Assembly: GCA_024500155.1 (NCBI GenBank)
Contig: CM044869.1
Span: 32,114,501-32,178,500, forward strand
DNA from: Chenopodium formosanum
Taxonomy: Eukaryota; Streptophyta; Magnoliopsida; Caryophyllales; Amaranthaceae
Reading direction: 5' to 3'
Length of the DNA stretch: 64,000 nt
The notes under the pieces were generated by a model. It saw nothing but the letters and a program-made list of their open reading frames with translations, ran no database searches and was not told the origin of the DNA. The translations under genes were made by a program, and so were the position numbers. Of this stretch, positions 33,607 to 46,139 are shown piece after piece (the first letter of the stretch is position 1; each line of letters opens with the position of its first letter).

Positions 33607-34688
33607 ATCCCTCCGTTTCAAGTTACTCACAACAAACTAGGGAATTGCGCACTCTTAGACAAAATATTCAAAGCATGTTTAATAAAAGATAAGGGATACG
33701 CTTAAGTGTTAATCCAACCCAAAACCTAGCACCAACAGTCCACCACCAACACCTAGCACCACCAATCCACCACCTAGCACCACGAAACCACCCAACACTA
33801 CCACCAAGCACCACCAGTCCACCACCTAGCACTACGAAACCACACAACACCACCATCTAGCACCACGAAACCACCCACAACCACCACCTAGTACCACCCA
33901 CCACCCACAACCCCGACACCCACAAGTCCACAACCCACGAAACCCAGAACCACAACCAACGAACCCAGAACCACAACCTACAACCCCGAAACCCACCACC
34001 CACAACCCCAGAACCACCACCCAAAACCCAAAATCCACGGACCCACAACCCTGAAACCCACAACCCACGAACCCACAACCCCGAAACCCACAACCCACGA
34101 ACCCGGATCCTCCACCCACAACCCCGAAACCCAGAGTCACCACTCACAACCACGGAACCCACCACCCACCACCCCGAAACCCACAACCCCCAATCCAGAT
34201 CCACAACCCCGAAACCCACCACCCACATCCCCGAAATCCACAACCCACGAACCCACAACCCCAAAATCCACAACCCACGAACTTCAACCTAAACCCAGAA
34301 CCCCAAAATCTGAAACCCACAACTCACCAACAATGACAAAACAACAAGAAGAGGAAGAGAGAGAAAACGGAGGCGACCACAACAAAAGGGACATCGGCAG
34401 CGACTTCCGGCGATGGTGGTGTCTCTATGGTTTTGTTATTGCCGTTGAGAGTTGTGGGTGGTGGGTTTAGATGGGAGAGGAATGATTTGGGGGGAAATAA
34501 TGAACTTAATTAATGTTAGGGTTTAAGTTAATAAGTTAAAATCAGTAGTTTAATTAGGGTGTTTAAAAAAAGTAAGGGTAATTTTGTAAAATCACACATA
34601 AAAACTTACTAAAAAATAAAAGAAAAAAACTTGTTGCAAGTAATATGAAACGGTGGTAATTGTTGCGAGTAACTTAGAACGGAGGGAG
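33607..34688. mobile_element. Large Stowaway-like element (1.08 kb) carrying a C/A-rich minisatellite
   Basis: Left end ATCCCTCCGTTTCAAGTTAC and right end GAGTAACTTAGAACGGAGGGAG with TA flanks (33605-33606, 34689-34690). The right terminal motif is present twice (TTGTTGCAAGTAATATGAAAC, then TTGTTGCGAGTAACTTAG). The interior 33715-34310 is a strand-biased minisatellite of CCACAACCC / CGAAACCCA words. The glycine-rich frames on the minus strand there are repeat artefacts. Confidence 0.75.
33715..34310. repeat. C/A-rich minisatellite (ACCCACAACCCCGAAACCC type)
   Basis: Left part made of CACCACC.TAGCACCACGAAA units, right part of ACCCACAACC(C/A)(C/A)GAA units of about 18-27 bp. Almost no G on the plus strand. 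Confidence 0.9.
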
Positions 34689-34699
34689 TACGTAGTATA

Positions 34700-35267
34700 T
34701 AGGGGTGGCAATATCATCCAAACCCGATGGATAACCATCCACCCGATCCAAATATATGGATGAAAACCCGAACTTAAGCGGATGACGGATGGATGATGGA
34801 TGGGTTGGGTGACGGATCAGGTCGGGTCGGATACGGATGATGATACATCCAATCTATCACCCGATCCATCACCCGGCCCATCCATCCACCCGTTAAATTT
34901 ATATATAAAAAAATAAAAATAAATATTTTTTTTTAATAAATTAATGTCTATTGTTGTGTTAGGAATTGACATTTGTTTTTAATTTAGTAAAAAGGAACGA
35001 GTATTAGAAGGATGTATAAAAGTTTTAATTAATTGATCAATTTTTTTTCAAATCTCAATTTTAATTATTAAAGTGCAAAGTTGTATTTATATATATATTT
35101 CACCCGAATTATCACCCTATCCACCCAATTCATCCATGGATGACGGATGGATCGGATGTGGATGATGGAAAATTAGGTGATGGATGGGTCGGGTGATGGA
35201 TGGATTTTTGGCGGATGGAGGCGGATGAAGCATCACCCAACCCACCTCCGATCCATTGCCATCCCTA
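34700..35267. mobile_element. hAT-like MITE (568 bp)
   Basis: Ends TAGGGGTGGCAAT and ATTGCCATCCCTA, with a perfect 8-bp duplication GTAGTATA (34692-34699 and 35268-35275), diagnostic of hAT. Arms are rich in GGATGGAT/CATCCA words that can pair with each other. No transposase. Confidence 0.9.
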
Positions 35268-35275
35268 GTAGTATA

Positions 35276-36286
35276 TTAAGATTCACTACATGGCACACAC
35301 ATATGTTACCCACCTATTATGATAATTACTCAAATATATCAACGTAGAAGTAATTTTTAATTTTCAAACCAAAAAAGGTGTCAAATAATAGTGGATACAA
35401 AGTGGAGATCATGGACGCACGAGAGCAAACAAATATAAAGCAAATTTTTCAAAACTGTCATGTTATATGTTAGGTATAAAATTTGATAATCACCTATATA
35501 TACCAAATTCATACTAGAACTCGATCCAATAAGGGCTGGTACAAGGTGAAACCTATAAAATTGTACCCCTACATCTCTAATTCACATTTTGGATAGTCAT
35601 AAGACGATTCATAGTTGAATATCGTGCCCATTTGAGACATACCTAATATGTCATAGGTTAAACACTACACTAGAACCCTTCGCAAATTAACCCAATACTC
35701 GTTTGCAGTGCTAAGCAAGTAAGCAGGCAATATACGTTTATGAAGAGTTTGGCTTGATAATCGAAACATGCCAACATATCGTCCAAACTAAACTTGAGTT
35801 GACTTTTACAAAAATAATTACGGAGTAATTTCTCAATTTCTTTATAGTGTTTATGTATCCGTTAAAGTATTCTCATTGTTCAATTAAGGTGGGCATCAAG
35901 TGAGAGAATCAAAAAAAAAGAAAAAAGGATAATTAAAAAAAATTGGTACTTTGGAGAGAGAAATCTAATAACTAGGTTGTGGTCATGACTATGGGTTAGT
36001 GCCGTCTCAATTGTTTTGGGGCCCTAGGTGAAAAATAAAAAGGGCCCTAAACAACGATAGGTGTATTTCATATATAACTACCTTTTGGCCCGAGCAATGT
36101 CTCGGGTCATTGTTTTGAATTTCAATTTCAAAAAAGTATCAATTGTTTATTTTCGAAAATTTTATTGAACACCCAAATTCATTATTTGATCTGCAGTAAA
36201 CTAAATTTCACATAAGTTTAATTTATTTGTTAAAATGATTTTATTTGTCAGTTGTCATAAAAAATCATCAATAATCAATAATATAT
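35276..36286. other. Intergenic, no gene
   Basis: AT-rich sequence. GGGGCCCTAGGTG...AAGGGCCCT near 36020-36050 hints at an old element, but no ends could be defined. Confidence 0.45.
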
Positions 36287-38012
36287 ATATATACTAAAAG
36301 ACACACCAATAATGACACGTGTCATCTCCTGGTGTCTTTAGTTATATTTTTTTTTTCAAAAAAAATATTCTATTAATTAAGGAAACAAATCATTTACAAA
36401 AATAATACTACATCTGTTTCATATTTTTTGCAACTTTAGCGTATTAGTTGTGAGATATAAAATATTTCAAAGTTACAAAAAATATGAAACGAAGGTAATA
36501 TTATTTTTTATACATATTCCATATTAAAACGTAGCAATTATTACATTTAAAATAAAAAAATTTCACAAATCTTTCTAAAAAAAAATTAGACAAACTATAA
36601 ACCAAAACTCAAATTCTTAAAATGATTTGTGACCTGTTTTACAATAAGAAAAAAAACTGCTCAAATTTTCTGCCTACTTTTGTTTAAGTTGTGTATTAGA
36701 TGCTATAGTTAAAAATTGCAAATACTAAATCAAAATATCATATACTTTTCATAGACTAATTTATGATTATAATACTTCTCAATCAATAATCAATAATCAA
36801 TAATCTATAACTATATATCACCGTGCATGGCATGGGATCTAACCTAGTTCCTTAATAAACTAAGCGTATTTTGTGCTTAATAGAAATTTAAAATTGCTAT
36901 GCATTTTTAAGTTACATATTTTAACTACATATAACTCATATAAGAATTATGAATGAAAAGACTTGAGATTAATTTTGTAATCATATTATTGTTGTAATCA
37001 ATTACATTATAGTAAAGGCGAAACTTAGATAACACTTGGCAAAATATTATAAAAAGTTTTCCCTCCAAAATCACTTACTAAAAAAAACTTATTGTAATTA
37101 AATTATGACTTTTAGTTTGTATAAAATCTAAAATAAATGTTCTTAAATATCAAATTGCCCATTATAACTATTATATTATATGTTTAATTAATTTATTTCA
37201 CAATATTTCATACTTTTTACTACTAAGTCTATTTATAATATTTATATCCATTATTTTTGGTAAAATTTATTGTCATTAGAATTATTTAACAACCGTGCAA
37301 TAATCTAGTATATACTAAAAGACACACCAGTAATGACACGTGTCATCTCCTGATGTCTTTAGTTACATTTTTTTTTTCAAAAAAAATATTCTATTAATTA
37401 AGGAAACAAATCATTTACAAAAATAATACTACATCCGTTTCATATTTTTTGTAGCTTTAGGGTATTAGTTGTCAGATATAAAATATTTCAAAGTTGCAAA
37501 AAATATGAAACAAAGGTAATATTATTTTTTTATACATATTCCATATTAAAACGTAGCTATTATTACATTTAAAATAAAAAGATTTCACAAATCTTTCTAA
37601 AAAATTTTTAGACAACTATAAACCAAAAAATCAAATTCTTAAAATGATTTGTGACTTGTTTTACAATAAGAAAAAAAAACTGCTCAAATTTTCTGCCTAC
37701 TTTTATTTTAGTTGTGTATTAGATGCTATAGTTAAAAACTACAAATACTAAATCAACATATCATATACTTTTATTATTCATAGACTAATTTATGATTATA
37801 ATACTTCTCAATCAATAATCAATAATCTATAACTATATATCACCGTGCATGACACGGGATCTAACCTAGTTCCTTAATAAACTAAGCGTATTTTGTGCAA
37901 AATAGAAATTTAAAATTGCTATGCATTTTTAAGTTACATATTTTAATTACATATAAATCATATAAGAATTATGAATGAAAAGACTTGAGATTAATTTTGT
38001 AATTATATTATT
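36287..38012 (+). repeat. About 1.02-kb tandem duplication with Helitron-type 3' ends
   Basis: TATATACTAAAAGACACACC, then ATGACACGTGTCATCTCCTG, starts both copies (36288 and 37311); they stay alignable to about 38012, the second copy lacking the last 300 bp. Each contains a hairpin CCGTGCATGGCATGG / CCGTGCATGACACGG followed by ATCTAACCTAG|T (CTAG at 36844-36847 and 37866-37869), the form of a Helitron 3' terminus. A third such end, ACCGTGCAATAATCTAG, is at 37292-37308, exactly where copy two begins. No Rep/helicase gene. Confidence 0.65.
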
Positions 38013-38352
38013 ATTGAAATATACACATATAAGTTGACAATTAAAATTTTACAATTTATGAACACGAATAGTACTTTTTAATATGACTTTATTGTCATAA
38101 TAAGTTGTGTCATTGGAGCAGTGATTAAGTTTATTGTCATAGGTTGTGTCATAAGTTGTGTTATTGTAGCAGTACGTAATTGTAGTACAGATAATAATTT
38201 GCATGTTGTGGGTAGATGAATCTTCCTCATATATATCTATTTATTAAAAAAAACTCAATTTTTAAAGGAGTTTGGCTACTTGAAGCTCTGTGATCAACGC
38301 GGGGCCCATTAAAAGGGGAGCTTTGAACCGTCGCTAAGCTAGCTTCCCCTGC
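38013..38352. other. Intergenic with a short TTGTGTCAT repeat
   Basis: Words ATTGTCATA..GTTGTGTCAT and GTAGCAGT recur in 38090-38180. Nothing else recognised. Confidence 0.45.
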
Positions 38353-38948
38353 TAGGGGTGTTAATGAGCCGAGCCCGCTCGAGACTAAGCTTGAGGGGAA
38401 AATTGGCTCAGCTTGATAGAGTTTTTATTTCATAATAAATTAATTGTTAGCATAACTTTTCTTCATATTTAAGGCTTAGGACTAAAATTACTTCAAAACT
38501 CTATTGTTAATGATTTTTTGTTATTATTTTTAAAGGAGAACTAAATAATTAAAAAGAAAAAAAAAAGAAAGGAAAGTAATAGTCCCGCATTGAAAGTTAG
38601 GAAAAAGGGATTGAATATGAAAGTTATGAAAGCAAACATTGATCGGCGTCTGAGAATTGAAGCAATGACTATGGGCACTTTTGGGGCCTTTGTTAGATGG
38701 GCTAATTATCAAAGTCCTTAAGCATCGAGCAGAGCCGTCAAGTTCATCCTCGAGCCAAACCGAGCCAAGTTGAGCTGAGCTTTTAGGAGTCTCGAGGCTT
38801 AAGGAGTATGGAGCTAGAGCCAAGTCGAGCGTAGGCGCGTAGCCTTAAAAGTCTCGAACTCAATTCAAGCCCCAATTTTTCAGGCTAGACGAGCTTCGAG
38901 CTCGAGCCAAGCCTACCAAGGCTTGGTCTCAGCTCGTTAACACCAGCC
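38353..38948. mobile_element. hAT-like MITE remnant (about 0.6 kb)
   Basis: Left end TAGGGGTGTTAATGAGCC and right end AGCTCGTTAACACCAGCC are imperfect inverted repeats; arms are rich in GAGCCGAGC / GCTCGAG words. No clean 8-bp duplication, so the ends have probably decayed. The 97-residue minus-strand frame inside is not supported as a gene. Confidence 0.5.
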
Positions 38949-39689
38949 ATGACCTTTGCCCGTTGGTAAACAATATGAAAGTGCCAGTTGTCATGGTATG
39001 ATTGGGCCATTAGTTTTTTTTAAATTTTTTGATGTTTATCTATGATCATAAAGTTGAAGGAAAACAAATAGAAGTGAATGGACATAATTAGACATGGTAA
39101 TTGGGCAAAATGAGGTGAAAAAGAGATACTAATAAAAAAAAATTTAATGACCACCATTGGCCATTGACTTGGGCAACTAATGACTTTTCTTAATCTAATT
39201 CATTTTTTTTTTCTACCTCAAAACAAAAGTTGTGGCCAAGATTTAACCCTTATATCGATTAATTGAATTTAATTATGGATATATTTATGTGTACTATGTA
39301 GCCCTTAGAGCTAAGAAATAAACATTTAATTTCCCAATTTTATTTATATAGGAATGTATGACAAAATTACGTATAAATACATGTAATTAATGTTATATTT
39401 TCATTTATTTTTTCTATTTTTAACTCCTTACATGTATCCCTAAGGAGTATGTATAGCATTTTCCTTTAATTACTTAAAAAGATACACAAATATGTTACTA
39501 TAAGTTTTAAAAATGTTAAAGATTCTTTCCAGTTTGAACAAGTTTTAATTGAGCATAATATATGTACTCCATAAATGTACAAGTGGTTCAAGCTTGGTTG
39601 ATCAACTTAACTACATACTTTCTCTATCATCTTTTAACCTTTTCATGGCAAAGGGAGAGGGGTACAAGGGGGACACTTGTCCCCCCACT

Positions 39690-39723
<34 letters not shown>

Positions 39724-40608
39724 GTAATAGTTTTTTTTTTTTTTTTTGGTAAAAAAAATAAATAAATTATGTTATATAAATCCCAAATTGTAATTGTTTG
39801 AAAGTTAATTTTTTATATATATATGTATGAAATAGTAAATTACTTAATTTGTGTTGTTAAAATTTAAATCCCACACTTGTTTTTAGTATAGATAGAATCG
39901 TAGAATTTATAACCTTATTGAAAAGTTAGGGTTGTTCAATTGTTACCTTCTTAATTTGTGTTGCATGTTTTTAATTTTTTTTTTTTTTTTTTTGCTAGAA
40001 ATATTGTTTATAATTTCAGTGTATGACGATATGATAATTGAATTATTAGTTTATATTTTTCAAATTAATTACGACATGTCAAATGGTAACTAAATGCTAA
40101 TGATCATTACAAGACAACGGGAAAACTACCCGATCTTTAACAATTCATGTTTAAAGATATCTCAAGAAAATGAGCCTCTTCTTTTAGTTTTCCACAAACT
40201 CAATAAAGTAATGTGAAAATAAGTGGTTTAAGTACAATTAAGCACCACTGGAAGAGGAAGAATTGATATGTATAATGTTTACCATCTTCCTCATTATCTG
40301 AGAAAAAGTGAACATAATGTATTATACCTCAAATCAAAAGAGTGTTGTAAGGAGAGTTTATATTCTCAAAAAACCTTGCCAACCACACAAACCCATAACT
40401 CTCCTAGCCTTAAAGATAGGTGTCAAATTTCACAATTTTTTTCATTTTTTTTTTGGATTGTGTGACCAAAATATTTTGAATACTGTTTAACTATCTATTA
40501 TGTCAAGATTTTTTTTTTTTTTTTTGCCTACATTTTTGTATTTTTGTATAATAATACAATGTCCATTTATCCCCCCGGTATGAAATTTCTGGCTCCGCCA
40601 CTGTATTC
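38949..40608. other. Intergenic, with TAA microsatellite and T runs
   Basis: (TAA)n at about 39690-39723, T runs at 39729-39748, 39968-39992 and 40508-40525. GGCTCCGCCACTG at 40591-40602 resembles a common plant transposon terminus, with a possible partner near 39645 (TGGCAAAGGGAGAGGGG), but this pairing is weak. No gene. Confidence 0.4.
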
Positions 40609-43044
40609 TAGAGCTGTCAAAACCTGCCGACTCGAAATACCGACCCGAACCCGATTATTAATCGACCCGTCTGAATCCGGAAAAATAGTGACCCGAACCC
40701 GATCTGACCCGACATGAAACCAACCCTAGACTCGGGTTAACCCGTGTATTTGAGACCCGAACCCGAACACGAACCGACTGCCAGGGGGAAAACTAGGTCG
40801 TTGACTAATCTTCCCTACGCCAAACAAAATTTATAATCACTTAACAAACCTAAATACAAGTATAGAGGTAAGTCAAGGGTCAAACCACTAGGAACGGTTA
40901 TGTTCAAGTGCTTTCAATTGTGTGCCTAAGCTAGGTTAAGTCTAGGGTGAAGAGGTAACACTAGGCAACTACTAAAACAAAAAACCAAACAAATGAAACA
41001 CTAGGGAATAGGGATCAACAAGTAATCATGACAATTGCAACAACTTGGGAAGAACATGTCAATCAATGGTTGTGAAGACTAATGATAAGAGCTATCAATT
41101 GGAATCCAAGAGTTATCTCCTAATCGTTAAGCTAGTGGTCTCTACGAATAACAAACTAGGAGAATCACAATCCAATCCAATCGATAATTGTGACTCCTAA
41201 ATCAATGGTCCGTATCATTAGAAATCACAATGCAATCTAGCATAATTCTCAATGCCTAATCAAATTACACACATGCAAACTTACATTAATCACTTTAATC
41301 TCAACAATCAATCAACATAATTCCCAAATTAATCACAATCAATCAATCATACAAGTTTCACCCAATCCCTAGCAAAACAACTACTCAAGAATCATCATCT
41401 AATCAACAAACAACTACGAAATCAAGAATCAACAAAATATGAAGAACAATTACACTAATCAAACATCAAAATCAAATCAAACAAACATGAAATTAAACAA
41501 AGCAATAAAATGAGATAGAGTTAGAAATCGTCATTGATTGATTATGGAGATCTTAAATACAATTGTCACCTTGAATCTTCAATCTCTCAAATCACCAATG
41601 AAATCCCTCACTTTCTCTCTCTAAATGTACTCCTAAACTAACCCTAAAACTAGAGAGAGAAACCCCAAACTAAGCTAAAATTATAAGGAAAATAATATCT
41701 AAAAGATTCTTGCAAAAATCAATTTCAAAAAGGTATTTATATGTTGCCGAAATTAGAAGACGAGAAAAACCGGAAACCAGAGAGGAGCGCCCGTGCTCTT
41801 CTAGGTTCTTTGAATCCTCGTAGCTTCGTGCGCTCACTAATTAGTCTTCGTGCACGCTCGCAAGGTCATCATGATAGTCACTAAACATGACATATTCAAA
41901 TGGACTTGACGGTGGGTTCAACACCGTGATTTCATGAGAGCGCAAGAGCTAGAAATTGGAGCATCCACTTTCTTACATCTAAAGCTTTCCCAATGCTATA
42001 AGCTTGCTCCAAAGGTATCTTCCAACATAGTAAACCACCAATATCAAGACCTGAACCTCGTACAATACCTATAACCACAAAAAGAGGAGAAATAAAGGAG
42101 AAAACACTAGAAAAACCATGAAAACATAAAATAAGAGAGAAAAGGGAATTTAAGGAGAAAATGCATTAAACTAAGCATTTATTAAGAAAGAAAGCTATGA
42201 AAAGCAGGTAGAACAACCTAAATACTCATCAAATGAGTGCCATAAATGGCACTCATCACCGACCTGGAGATGACCCAACCCGAATATAACCCGTAAATTA
42301 TTGACCTGAACCAAACCCGACCTAAACCAAAATTGACCCAAACCTGTTTTAACCCGTCAAAACCCGAATTTAACCCGACTTGTTACTAACCGACCTGAAT
42401 TTAACCCGACCTATTGCTGACCCGACTCGAAATTGATCAACCTGATATGTTACAAACCCGACCCGAAATCAACACAGACTTGTTATTGACCCGATTCGAA
42501 ACTTATTATGCTATACATCTTTATTATTGAAGATATTGACTAGCTAAATAAAGATATGCTATTTATATTGTGATATACTTGTAAAGTCATAACTTCGTAA
42601 GGCTAAAACTACTCTATGTTAATATAATCCGACTTGAACCCAAAAATGACTCGACTTGGAAATGACCCGACCTGAATATAACCCGCAAATTATTGACTTG
42701 AATCGAACTCGACTTAAACCTGACAATGACCCGACCTGATTAAAACTCGCAAATTATTGATTTGAACTGAACCCGACTCGAACCCGAGAATGACCCTAAC
42801 TCGTTTTAACCTGTGAAAACCCGAATTAAACTCGACCCGAATATAACCCGACTTGTTATTGACCCGACCTAAACTCGACCCAAACCCGATAAGATGTATG
42901 ACCCGACGTGACCCGACTCAAGCATGACCCAACCCGAACCCGACCTGCATAGGCTATGACATCAACCCGACTCGAGTTGACCGGACCCACACTTACCCGG
43001 CCTGTTTACCCATTGTTTAATGTCTACCCGAATTGACATCTCTA
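40609..43044. mobile_element. hAT-like non-autonomous element (about 0.95 kb) split by solo LTR E2
   Basis: Ends TAGAGCTGTCAA and TTGACATCTCTA are inverted repeats, flanked by the perfect 8-bp duplication CTGTATTC (40601-40608 and 43045-43052). The interior outside E2 is filled with degenerate GACCCGAACCCGA words. No transposase frame. Confidence 0.85.
40779..42258 (-). mobile_element. Solo LTR E2 (1480 bp)
   Basis: TG...CA ends with a 5-bp duplication CCGAC (40774-40778 and 42259-42263). Same family and same orientation as E1. The right edge forms a perfect dyad, ATGAGTGCCA-TAAA-TGGCACTCAT. The minus-strand TATA (ATATAAATA) is at 41742-41734, and GC-rich words (GAGCGCCCGTGC, CGTGCGCTCAC, CGTGCACGCTCGC) lie upstream of it at 41784-41861. 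No gene. Confidence 0.85.
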
Positions 43045-43151
43045 CTGTATTCCACTAGCTTGAGTCAATATTATGAGTCAACCTCTCTTTTTTTTTTACA
43101 ATGTTGAACCAGCTCGCTACAATTAAAACAATTGTTTAATGTCAAATATGG

Positions 43152-43155
<4 letters not shown>

Positions 43156-43227
<72 letters not shown>
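43156..43227. repeat. (TA)n microsatellite
   Basis: About 70 bp of perfect TA repeats. Frames of YI/IY repeats on both strands are artefacts. Confidence 0.95.
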
Positions 43228-43233
<6 letters not shown>

Positions 43234-44555
43234 TATACATATGAAAATGCAAAAATTTGCCACTTGTCACCTTCGTCTTTATCACTGGGCTCGTGGGCTG
43301 AGATGGTCACTAACATGGAAGAGGGATGAGCCTTACCACAAAAGCTCTTGACAAATACCTATTACAATGGTGAGCTAGCTTAATATAGGAGAGAAAATGT
43401 TGTGAAGAGGATGTAAATTTATATCTATTTCTTTTGTAAAACTTTACCACTTTTTAAGTTGATGATGTGGCATTTCATCATTGGCCGAAAAAAAAAATCA
43501 TTTCGATATTGTCAATTTTGTTTAGTCGGTCTTCTTAAAAGTACCTCTCAAATGCAAGAGTACCTCTCAAATGCATCTGTAGTCTTGCACCACTTTATTG
43601 CAAAAAACTCAATCTTGTATGTAGAGTCTTACTTTTTTTTTTTTTGTGCCAAACCTTACCCTAAACTAGTTCATGAGTTGTGTTGTGAATTGTGATTGTT
43701 ATCAACTCATTTAAACCCCTATTCCTAGAACTAGGATTCCTAGTTCATGTCTTTTACATAATTGGATCAACTTATGATGACAGTAGAAGCATGAAGATGG
43801 AAACAGGTAGAAATCATTTTAGGCCTTTGTTTTAGATGTACATTATTTTCTTTGAAAAAAAGTAGTTGCATGAGTTTTGGGCAGTTTCGAGCTACTTTTG
43901 ATCACGGGAGGATAAAAAAGAAGAGTAGATTGGTCTTTATATAATCAATGTTGGCAAGAAGCCAACACTCATAATTGAGGTGTCCTCGCAAGATGCAGAG
44001 AACAAATGAGACTAGCAAGCTTGGAACACAAACAGGCTACTCTAACAAAAACGTACAAAAGATATCAGAACTAAAGAAAAGGAATTGACATATCCCAATT
44101 AACTTCTTGTTAGCGAGTTTATGGATGATGGTTCAATTAAGGAGAGAAATAACAACATTCCACTCAGAAGATAAGATGTTTAGTAATAGAAGCATGGTGC
44201 TGTGGTGTGGAAATGGAAGGAAGATATGATGACTTACAGCATACATCTAAAAATAAACTGGACTGCTACATATTATTGCTAGGAGCAGAAATGAACACCA
44301 TATATCAAAATTCAGGTGGTCTCTGGATATTATAGATATCATCAAACATGAAACATACCAGTTCTACAACAGCTTGTATTTGTGTGAACTGTGAAGCGAC
44401 TTCTTGCATGTATACATGGCTAATTAGAATGCAATCCCATAATGTTATTGTTCCCCTTCGTTGTAATTCACAATAGAAAGCTCTAACAAATAATTTTTAT
44501 ACACTAGTCAAAATTTTCTTAACAAGTTTTCTGATTGTAACTACAAGCAGTTTCT
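43228..44555. other. Intergenic / possible 3' flank of the host gene
   Basis: No gene or bordered element recognised. The part just left of 44556 should contain the 3' UTR of the minus-strand gene; no poly(A) signal was assigned. Confidence 0.4.
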
Positions 44556-44797
44556 TCAACCACTAAATTCTTCATCAGACTCTGTGAGATCCTCATCTGA
44601 ATCTGACTCCGTGAGATCATCATCAGATTGAAACTGATGACCCTCATCTTGTTGGGTCTTTGATTGAAATTCCTCCATTAATTCATCATCTGTGTCATCA
44701 TGTTTACCGCTTAACTTCCTTGCTAGTATGCCTTCAAAAATGGAAGGAAGGACTTCCATGTCACCTTTCAAGTACCTGTCAATTCTGTGCTTCAGCT
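44556..44797 (-). CDS. Last exon of a host gene encoding a small acidic, probably mitochondrial protein
   Basis: Minus-strand exon, acceptor CTATGTGCAG at 44800-44798, coding from 44797 to a TGA at 44558-44556 (79 residues plus stop). It starts LKHRIDRYLKGDMEVLPSIFEGILARKLSGK and ends in an acidic serine-rich tail (QFQSDDDLTESDSDEDLTESDEEFSG). The leading two bases complete the codon left by the exon at 51310-51547 (G + AG = Glu), so the two exons are phase-compatible; joined product about 159 residues. An upstream acceptor at 44890-44888 is also in phase (G + CT) and would add about 30 hydrophobic-rich residues. The even helix-forming middle looks like a conserved plant protein, but I do not recognise the family. 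Cellular location is inferred from exon 1. Confidence 0.6.
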
Positions 44798-45127
44798 CTG
44801 CACATAGATATGCGTCAAAAAGGATGATGTAAGATACGTAAACACTGATCTTCAAAACATCAAAGTCAAGTTTCACAATCCAATTAGCTGCACGGGAGTT
44901 GGTGAGAGCTAGAGAGATATAAACTTGATATTTGATAGTACATAGAAGCTACCAGATTATTGAATGATAAGAAAATCAACAGCAGTATGAAGCTTTATGG
45001 TCCATCATAGCCTCACACTATTCTACACTAGTCAAAACTTAAAATAAGCATTGAAAAAGATAGGGTATTGAACATGGTAAAGATAATTGTTTCATTTATA
45101 CCTATTGAAGGACCTAAATGACACATA

Positions 45128-46066
45128 CTCAATACTTTTTAGTTGCAACACTTGCCTTTTAAAGATACAACACATTAACTGCAAAATTACAGTATTTGGC
45201 AACTTCTTTACTTTAAAATACCAATAGTATCCTAAATTCCTAATATATCAGATGGGTTCTCTCCTACCTCATCATTTATCCAATTATCCCTCACAGGCTT
45301 ACACCAACCACCACTAGTCTTGTCAGCAGCATCAACATCCCCCCCAACCCACCCCGAGCAGCCAATTACTGCTCTCTCCACTGTAATCCTTTCATCCATC
45401 AGTTAGGACTAAGCTAGACCGCCAAATACCTCACCACAGTTACATAGATAAATAGGGAGAGTAAGAATCACATATCCCCTTCCCAAAACTAGTGATGAAC
45501 AAATGTGGGCAGTAATTGATCAACTTCTGGCAAATAGCAGTTCTAGACTATGTTACTCGGACTCGGGTACCCATGTCCGACACGGGTACGTGTCCAAGTG
45601 TCCGACTCAGCTATTTTGTGAAAAAATTCTATGATTTTCAACTAAAATGAAGTGTCCATGTGTCATACCCATGTCCGAGGGTCGAGGGTCCGACACGGGT
45701 ACTTGAGGTAAAATGAAGAGTCCGAGTAACATAGGTTCTAGATAACCAATTCCAGCAATCCATGAGCACATTTTGACAGATTAAAGGTAGGAATATTTAA
45801 TTGTCTATTGCTTGCCAGATGAGAGATTGAGATTGGAACTCTGGGGAGGATTGTGGCGTCCTGGCGGATGATGGTAGAGGTTGGGGTGGTGCAGCTTGAT
45901 GCCTGTGGTAGGAGGGAGAGATTGGTTCACGTAAGGGGTGTGGAGGGGTGGCATGGCAGTTAGGGAAGGGAAGAGGGTATGTGGGCAATTGATAAGCCTT
46001 TCTACTTTTATTGTACGTGGTTTATGGTCCATTCCTTTTGTTGCAACTAAACAAAAACAGAGGAAG
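45128..46066. mobile_element. Possible long Stowaway-like element
   Basis: Left end CTCAATACTTTTTAGTTGCAACA and right end TGTTGCAACTAAACAAAAAC..AGGAAG are partial inverted repeats, with TA outside both. It encloses the hAT-like MITE 45548-45734 and a GC-richer segment near 45830-45990. Confidence 0.45.
45548..45734. mobile_element. hAT-like MITE (187 bp)
   Basis: Inverted ends CTATGTTACTCGGACTC / GAGTCCGAGTAACATAG, 17 bp perfect, with an 8-bp duplication GTTCTAGA (45540-45547 and 45735-45742). The interior has CCGACACGGGTAC repeats. Confidence 0.9.
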
Positions 46067-46139
46067 TAATACACATAATACCATGCTCAAATATCTAAAA
46101 ACTATAGATATATAGTCATCTAAAAATTATTGATAAAGT

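Noticed and set aside
33668..34273. Glycine/valine/tryptophan-rich frames on the minus strand
   Set aside because: They translate the C/A minisatellite in any frame.
43071..43351. YIYIYI frames on both strands
   Set aside because: Products of the (TA)n microsatellite.
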